A stretch of 9,606 nt of DNA from NCBI GenBank assembly GCA_964496725.1, contig CAZCAS010000044.1:1-9606 (forward strand). Reading direction: 5' to 3'. Below the pieces are notes generated by a model. The model was not told where the DNA came from and did not search any database. It worked only from the letters and a program-made list of their open reading frames with translations. The stretch's first letter is position 1; each line of letters begins with the position of its first letter. The stretch is from JAZGHN01 sp964496725 (lineage in GTDB: Bacteria > Chloroflexota > Dehalococcoidia > Dehalococcoidales > E44-bin46). The position numbers and the translations under genes are program-made. Below are positions 5,265 to 9,606 of this stretch, one piece after another.

Positions 5265-6278
5265 ATGAAAATTTTGAGATTAGGAATGAGAAAAACCAGT
5301 AGTGCCGGGGACAATCTTGCCGTTGGCTCTCTGAATTTTAGATTGGCGGCATGGCTGGGGGTGTCCATTGCCTTCTCGCTTCTCTTCTTTCTGAGGTTTT
5401 GGCCGATTCTGCGCGCTATGCTGTCCCCCGATTGGGTATTCGGTCAGTATCATGCCGCTCCGTGGGGCGTGCTGACCTTATGCAGTATCTGGCTGTATCT
5501 CAAAAGAAAAGAGATATGGAGGGGAATGCAGCTGGGGCAGAGCCTTGTCTTCATTCCAGTAGGTCTGGCACTGGTGGTTGGGGCGGTGCTTATGCCCCAT
5601 TCTCGGGAATTTCTGGTATTCCAGGTGATAATGGTATGGCTGGGGATTTTTGCCATCTTCTTTGGTAAGGGGGCCAGGATTCCTGCCATCTTGCTCGGTA
5701 TCTACGGCTTCGTTATCACCTTCCCTTTGATGGTGGTGCGCTTTGTTGAAGAAGCCTACGCCCGAACCGCCATCGCCCCGCTGATGTGGTCAATGACCAG
5801 GCTGGGCTATCCGCTTGGTAGCGAGGGGCAGTGGGTGCATTTCACGAGTCTTACCGGAGAGCCTATATCAGTGGTTATAACTACTGCCTGTGCTGGGCCG
5901 AGCACCATGGGGGTGTTTGCCGCTATCTTTGCCCTGATGATGCTCGATATTCCACTGCCGCCGAGGAAGGCAGGATGGGTTTTCCTCATCGGAGCGGTAG
6001 GCACCTGGTTCCAGAGTTTTATCAGGCTGGTGATACTGATGCTGGCAGGTTACTACTGGGGGGAGGACGCTCTTTGGACAGCTCACTTCTGGACAATATA
6101 TGGTCTCTTCCCGGTTTGGTATCTCATTTTTGTCTATATCTATTTCCGTCAAGCTGGAGGCAGAACTGGGAGTATAAAAATGTCGGCAGGGGTAGGGAGG
6201 CGAGACCTCATTGCCGGAGGGAAGGACAAATCCCAATTCAGCCGGTTCGCATGGGGTTTAAAGGAAAGGAGAGGATAA
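5265..6278 (+). CDS. Exosortase/archaeosortase family transpeptidase
   Basis: A 337-residue multi-pass membrane protein (about eight hydrophobic segments between residues 26 and 294), near the usual exosortase core length. The proposed catalytic triad is complete: Cys in TTACAGPSTMG (C209), Arg in SFIRLVI (R254) and His in WTAHFW (H274). The spacing and order (Cys, Arg, His, each near a membrane face) fit exosortases and archaeosortases, which recognise a C-terminal motif-TM-Arg tail, cleave it and transfer the protein to a surface acceptor. A charged tail of about 40 residues follows the last segment. The closest known system may be the PEF-CTERM type, judged from the IPEF signal on the gene at 8159. 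No EpsI domain or glycan-synthesis genes are seen in the window. The start ATG 5265 has only a weak AGG upstream; ATG 5286 is an alternative. Confidence 0.92.
   Translation: MKILRLGMRKTSSAGDNLAVGSLNFRLAAWLGVSIAFSLLFFLRFWPILRAMLSPDWVFGQYHAAPWGVLTLCSIWLYLKRKEIWRGMQLGQSLVFIPVGLALVVGAVLMPHSREFLVFQVIMVWLGIFAIFFGKGARIPAILLGIYGFVITFPLMVVRFVEEAYARTAIAPLMWSMTRLGYPLGSEGQWVHFTSLTGEPISVVITTACAGPSTMGVFAAIFALMMLDIPLPPRKAGWVFLIGAVGTWFQSFIRLVILMLAGYYWGEDALWTAHFWTIYGLFPVWYLIFVYIYFRQAGGRTGSIKMSAGVGRRDLIAGGKDKSQFSRFAWGLKERRG
6268..6274 (+). promoter_or_regulatory. Shine-Dalgarno of the S8 peptidase gene
   Basis: GGAGAGG lies inside the last codons of the exosortase gene, 5 bases before GTG 6280. It supports that start over ATG 6301 and implies coupled translation. 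Confidence 0.7.
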
Positions 6279-6279
6279 A

Positions 6280-8082
6280 GTGAAGCACTACGAAAGTAAA
6301 ATGCAGGGTCTGCGCAGGTTAATCGTGGACAGAGGCAGGGTTGGGCGGCTGGTGATGCTGGTGGCTGTTTTGTGTAGCTTAAGCCTGGGTATACCGGCTC
6401 AGGTCCAAGCCCAATCTCCTGGACCAGTCAATGTACTGGTAACCTTCTACCAGCCACCGGGGGCTGATGAGGCTGAGCTGATTGAAAGTCTCGGTGGTAC
6501 GGTTGGGGAGGTCTATCATATCGTCCCCACCATTTCCGCCACCATGCCTGTGGATAAGATTGGTGAACTCATGAATGATAGCAGGGTGCAGCTGGTTGAG
6601 CCGAACGAAGTGATGACAGCAGGTCTTCTGGGCGAGGTGCTCCCCTGGGGAGTGGACCGGGTGGATGCGGAGCTGGTTCATCCTACCGATAAAGGCACCG
6701 GTGTCAAGGTGGCTATACTCGATACCGGGATTGACCTCGACCACCCCGACCTGGCAGTGGCTGGCGATGTCACCTTTGTTGATGGGACAACCAGCGGCGA
6801 CGATGACCAGGGTCACGGCACGCTGGTCGCCGGCATTGTGGGGGCACTGGATAATGACATTGGGGTTATCGGTGTTGCCCCAGAGGCTTCGCTCTACGCA
6901 GTGAAAATCCTGGACCAGAATGGGAATCTGCAGATGAGTGCCCTACTGAGCGGCATTCAGTGGTCCGTGGACAACAATATGCAGGTGATAAATATGAGTT
7001 TTGGTGGTGTGTTGGAGACGCCAGCTGCGGTAAAAGATGCGCTACAGGCTGCCTACGATGATGGCATAGTCCTGGTGGCTGGTGCCGGCAACGGTGGCAA
7101 TAACAACGTTATATGGTCGCCAGCCCGATGTGAGCCGGTAATTGCGGTGGGGGCTACCGATGAACAGGATGCTCGGTGCAGTGTCTCCAGTACTGGCTAT
7201 GCCCTTGAGTTAATGGCGCCCGGGAACAACATCTACTCGACGGCTATGGGTGACGGCTATGGTTATCTCAGTAATACTTCCGCAGCGTCGCCCCATGTTG
7301 CCGGGGTGGCTGCCCTGCTCATAGCCTCCGGTATGACCAACAACGTTGATGTTCGACACCGACTCAGAGACTCAGCCGAAGACCTGGGAGCCCCGGGCTG
7401 GGATACCCTTTACGGGTGTGGGCTGGTGAATGCCGACCTGGCACTCAATTTCACCGAGCCGCCGGACCAGAGTGCCCCTACCACCACCATTTCCCTGGGC
7501 GGAACGAAGGGGAATGAGGACTGGTATCTATCGGACGTGGAGGTATCGATATCGGCTGTGGACAATGCTGGCGGCTCAGGCGTCGCCGAGACCAAGTATA
7601 GTATAGATGGCGGACAGACCTGGCATACCTATACTTCACCCCTGAGTTTCACTGCGGAGAGTGCTGATTATTGGGATAGTTATCAGGTAATGGCCAGGTC
7701 GTGGGACAATGCTGGCAATGATGAAGGTCCGCCGGCACTGGAGAAGTTTCAGATTGACAAGACACCGCCGGTGGTAACGGTGACCGTTGACCCCACTGAG
7801 AAAGCGAGGGTGAGAAAGGACGCACTGTACCCCATCGCCTACAGCTGCTCTGCCGATGACGCAGTTTCAGGTGCCGACTTCCCGTACACTATCGAGCTGA
7901 TTGACGAGTACGGGGTGTATGACCAGGATTTAGGTTACGAGCTTTCGTATTCAGTCGTCGTTGAGGCGTGGTGCGATGGAGGGGATGCAGATGGGCGTAC
8001 CTATACCATCCGGATGACCGCCCGGGACCGGGCTGGCAACGAGGGGTATGGTGACGGCATCTCTACCGTTCTTCACCCGTAA
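6280..8082 (+). CDS. Secreted S8 (subtilisin-like) serine peptidase with Ig-like C-terminal domains
   Basis: A 600-residue exported protease. Order of parts: signal peptide (hydrophobic 24-39, likely cut after AQVQA), an I9-type inhibitor propeptide (about 50-112), and the subtilase domain (about 118-395) with D148 in AILDTGIDLDHPDL, H179 in GHGTLVAG, the oxyanion Asn N271 in AGAGNGG and nucleophile S334. The triad is complete, but the Ser motif reads NTSAASPHVAG instead of the usual GTSMAxPHVAG. Residues about 410-495 resemble an OmpL47-type Ig-like domain (SIDGGQTWHTYTSPLSF, ARSWDNAGN), followed by a second beta-rich domain to the end. No C-terminal TM or IPEF signal is present, so it is probably released or only loosely surface-bound. 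It starts one base after the exosortase stop. It could mature or shed the sorted protein (inference). Confidence 0.93.
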   Translation: MKHYESKMQGLRRLIVDRGRVGRLVMLVAVLCSLSLGIPAQVQAQSPGPVNVLVTFYQPPGADEAELIESLGGTVGEVYHIVPTISATMPVDKIGELMNDSRVQLVEPNEVMTAGLLGEVLPWGVDRVDAELVHPTDKGTGVKVAILDTGIDLDHPDLAVAGDVTFVDGTTSGDDDQGHGTLVAGIVGALDNDIGVIGVAPEASLYAVKILDQNGNLQMSALLSGIQWSVDNNMQVINMSFGGVLETPAAVKDALQAAYDDGIVLVAGAGNGGNNNVIWSPARCEPVIAVGATDEQDARCSVSSTGYALELMAPGNNIYSTAMGDGYGYLSNTSAASPHVAGVAALLIASGMTNNVDVRHRLRDSAEDLGAPGWDTLYGCGLVNADLALNFTEPPDQSAPTTTISLGGTKGNEDWYLSDVEVSISAVDNAGGSGVAETKYSIDGGQTWHTYTSPLSFTAESADYWDSYQVMARSWDNAGNDEGPPALEKFQIDKTPPVVTVTVDPTEKARVRKDALYPIAYSCSADDAVSGADFPYTIELIDEYGVYDQDLGYELSYSVVVEAWCDGGDADGRTYTIRMTARDRAGNEGYGDGISTVLHP

Positions 8083-8158
8083 CCGGATATGGTGATGTAT
8101 AAAGGATAGATTAAATAGAGATAGGGAAAAGAAGGTAACTTTACTAATTGATGAGTGG

Positions 8159-9379
8159 ATGAAGATGCAAGGAGTGAAATTTAAGAGGGAGGCAAATAGG
8201 TTGGCAGTGGCAGCATTAAGGGAAGTGAAGAAACTGGCACTGATAGCAGCGCTGTCTTTGCTGGTGGCTCTGCTTGCCGTGCCCGGCACCGCCCATGCCG
8301 CCGGCGGCCAGTCCATAACCAGGAACTTCCAGCCGTCCGCCATAGATAGCTGGCTCGACCAGAAGAATCCGACCACTAACTACGGCAGCACCGCCACCAT
8401 GACCGTGGTGAGCTACCAGACAGGGCCAAACTCACGGAATGGGCGCTCCGTGGTTCAATTCGACATATCCTTGATACCACAAGGCTCCACGGTCAGCTCG
8501 GCGACGCTGTCCTTGTACGCCTCAACGGTGCCGGCAACTACCGAGACCTACTACGCCCACCGGGTAACCACCAGCTGGGCTGAGGGGACGGTAACCTGGA
8601 ATACTCCGTGGACAGCTGCCGGTGGCGACTATGCTGCCTCCACCGTTACTGCCACCACGCCGGGGGCAGTGGGGTGGATGAACTGGGATGTTACCAGCGA
8701 TGTATCCGCCTTTGTCGCCGGGACATACTCCAATTACGGCTGGCTGGTAAAAGATGGCACTGAGAACGGTTCAAATTTGGCCACTACCTTTTACACCAAG
8801 GACGAGGCTACCCAGACCACCCTGCGTCCAAAGCTTACCGTCACCTTTACCGCCTCCTCCTGGGACTCCTACAGCGATACGGGGCGGACGACACAGCCCC
8901 CAGGCGACACCTTCAGCGGCACCACCAATGTGGTCTATATGAAGGGCACCGGCTTCCTGGACGGCGCTCAGACCTATAATGTTGGCTACTACGATAACGG
9001 CGGCGCTATAGTAACCAGTGACAACGGCATCGCACTGGTTAGTGTCAGTGGTACCCGCGGTACGCTGGGCAACACCAGCTCGCCTTATGAGCCTACATAC
9101 ACCTTCACCGATAACCCCACTGCTGCGCCGGGTACCTGGCATATGGTGGTTCAGCCAGCCGGGGCAACCGCTTTCCCCGCGACTTATAGCGCCTTGAATG
9201 CTGCCCCGGATACCTATCAGCTGTTAGCTGACGATACCTGTACCGTTGAGGGGTCGGCAATCCCCGAGTTCTCCACGGTAATGGCGGCGGTGGGGGTATG
9301 TGGCATGTGCTTTGGAATCTACTGGTGGATGAGGAGGAAACACCGGAGGCGGTTGGCGGGGGCTTATGTGCCCCGGTAA
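8159..9379 (+). CDS. Secreted DNRLRE-domain protein with exosortase-type C-terminal sorting signal
   Basis: A 406-residue surface protein. Signal peptide: hydrophobic 26-41, likely cut at AHA-AGG (residues 45-50). Residues about 52-230 match the DNRLRE/disaggregatase-related domain (NPTTNYGSTATMTV, RSVVQFDISLIPQGSTVSSA, TTSWAEGTVTWNTP, WDVTSDV), seen in surface and carbohydrate-binding proteins. Residues about 235-362 form a second, Ig-like beta domain. The end is IPEF (368-371), a hydrophobic segment (about 373-391) and MRRKHRRR, the tripartite layout of PEP/PEF-CTERM substrates. It is therefore the likely client of the exosortase at 5265. The start is uncertain: ATG 8159 lacks a good Shine-Dalgarno, whereas in-frame TTG 8201 has GAGGGAGG 8 bases upstream and gives a signal peptide of more usual length. 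It lies 76 bases after the S8 gene with no terminator seen between. Codons are richer in C-ending forms than in the upstream genes. Confidence 0.92.
   Translation: MKMQGVKFKREANRLAVAALREVKKLALIAALSLLVALLAVPGTAHAAGGQSITRNFQPSAIDSWLDQKNPTTNYGSTATMTVVSYQTGPNSRNGRSVVQFDISLIPQGSTVSSATLSLYASTVPATTETYYAHRVTTSWAEGTVTWNTPWTAAGGDYAASTVTATTPGAVGWMNWDVTSDVSAFVAGTYSNYGWLVKDGTENGSNLATTFYTKDEATQTTLRPKLTVTFTASSWDSYSDTGRTTQPPGDTFSGTTNVVYMKGTGFLDGAQTYNVGYYDNGGAIVTSDNGIALVSVSGTRGTLGNTSSPYEPTYTFTDNPTAAPGTWHMVVQPAGATAFPATYSALNAAPDTYQLLADDTCTVEGSAIPEFSTVMAAVGVCGMCFGIYWWMRRKHRRRLAGAYVPR
8185..8192 (+). promoter_or_regulatory. Shine-Dalgarno for an alternative TTG start at 8201
   Basis: GAGGGAGG sits 8 bases before an in-frame TTG (codon 15 of the longer frame). 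It is the best ribosome binding site near this gene's start. Confidence 0.5.
9260..9349 (+). other. C-terminal exosortase sorting signal (IPEF type)
   Basis: Codes for IPEFSTVMAAVGV..., a hydrophobic stretch ending in GIYWWM, and RRKHRRR. Motif, membrane span and basic cluster come in the order and spacing required of exosortase/archaeosortase substrates. The PEF core matches the archaeal PEF-CTERM motif as I know it. A short LAGAYVPR tail follows the Arg cluster. Confidence 0.82.
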
Positions 9380-9398
9380 TAATAAAAAACTTTTTTGA

Positions 9399-9414
9399 TT
9401 TGCCATTTGGCAAA
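9399..9414. repeat. Palindrome TTTGCCATTTGGCAAA, second copy of the XRE-promoter motif
   Basis: Perfect 7-base arms around TT. It differs by one base from the motif at 2895-2910 in the XRE promoter. It lies between the stop of the DNRLRE gene and the gene at 9435, 20 bases before the latter. No run of T follows on the plus strand, so it does not look like a terminator for the upstream gene; an operator is more likely (inference). Confidence 0.6.
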
Positions 9415-9434
9415 GATTGATTGGTTTAGTTGAT

Positions 9435-9606
9435 ATGGAGAGGCAGAGAGGGACAAAACTTAAGATAATCATCGTCTGGATGGCGATACTGCTCGTCGGT
9501 GGCTTCTGGCTGTCAGCGAGGGGCGGCTCAGCGCCGGTGACGCTGACTGTGGTCCCCGAGGTTCCCAGGGAGAATGAGCCGGTGATAGTCACCTTCAAGC
9601 TGAGTA
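9435..9606 (+). CDS. Secreted or membrane-anchored protein, 5' part only
   Basis: The first 57 codons are in the window and the frame runs off the right edge. The translation starts MERQRGTKLKIIIVWMAILL, a basic N-terminus followed by a hydrophobic segment (about residues 10-23), which fits a signal peptide or membrane anchor. After it comes APVTLTVVPEVPRENEPVIV, which looks like the first strands of an Ig-like beta domain. I do not recognise the family. No Shine-Dalgarno precedes ATG 9435. It follows the DNRLRE gene by 55 bases on the same strand and likely belongs to the same surface-protein locus, possibly as another exosortase client, which only its missing C-terminus could show. Confidence 0.75.
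   Translation, partial: MERQRGTKLKIIIVWMAILLVGGFWLSARGGSAPVTLTVVPEVPRENEPVIVTFKLS

Noticed and set aside
5351..6283. Overlapping open frames on both strands within the exosortase gene
   Set aside because: The frame at 5265-6278 carries the Cys/Arg/His triad and membrane segments. The alternatives have no ribosome binding sites or family features.
9384..9397. A-run followed by T-run as a rho-independent terminator after the DNRLRE gene
   Set aside because: The AAAAAAC/TTTTTT stretch has no GC-rich stem. The nearby GC-containing palindrome (9399-9414) is not followed by T residues on the plus strand.
8771..9598. Minus-strand open frames across the DNRLRE gene and the start of the last gene
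   Set aside because: They are proline-rich, low-complexity translations antisense to a gene with a signal peptide, domain motifs and a sorting signal.

Overview
The window looks like chromosomal DNA from a bacterium of the Chloroflexota, most likely a Dehalococcoidia-type lineage. The grounds are moderate GC content, frequent GTG and TTG starts with strong AGGAGG-type ribosome binding sites, and an rpsU-yqeY-purL block next to an exosortase-type surface-protein locus. The taxonomic assignment is inference from general resemblance and was not searched.

Left third (1-2771, minus strand): a housekeeping block. A sigma70-type promoter (TTGACA-17-TAAAAT) precedes rpsU (ribosomal protein S21), then yqeY (GatB/YqeY family), then purL (FGAM synthase, cut by the left edge). 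This PurL carries a duplicated PurS-like N-terminal region.

Divergent control region (about 2690-2923): it holds the rpsU promoter, three short palindromes and the promoter of a small XRE-family regulator. One palindrome exactly fills the -35/-10 spacer of the XRE promoter. The regulator appears to be leaderless. A nearly identical palindrome recurs at 9399-9414, upstream of the last gene in the window.

Right two thirds (3380-9606, plus strand): an envelope or surface-protein locus. A 237-base non-coding stretch with a 40-base imperfect direct repeat leads to a small membrane-anchored protein with an Ig-like, DUF1616-like ectodomain. A consensus promoter (TTGACA-18-TATAAT) overlapped by a Fur/PerR-type inverted repeat follows. 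It appears to drive a tightly packed run: a PerR-like Fur-family repressor, a CPBP-family membrane protease, an exosortase/archaeosortase-family transpeptidase, a secreted S8 subtilisin-like protease, and a secreted DNRLRE-domain protein. The last ends in an IPEF + transmembrane + Arg-rich tail typical of exosortase sorting signals. A further secreted or membrane-anchored protein begins at 9435 and is cut by the right edge.

Working model (inference): the DNRLRE protein is exported by Sec, cut at its IPEF-type C-terminal signal by the exosortase and transferred to a surface acceptor. The CPBP protease and the subtilase would act in processing or turnover. The unit may be controlled by a metal- or peroxide-sensing PerR-like repressor and perhaps also by the nearby XRE regulator. 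An exosortase gene immediately downstream of a separate CPBP gene recalls the fused exosortase E/protease (VPEID-CTERM) proteins, here as two genes with a different sorting motif.
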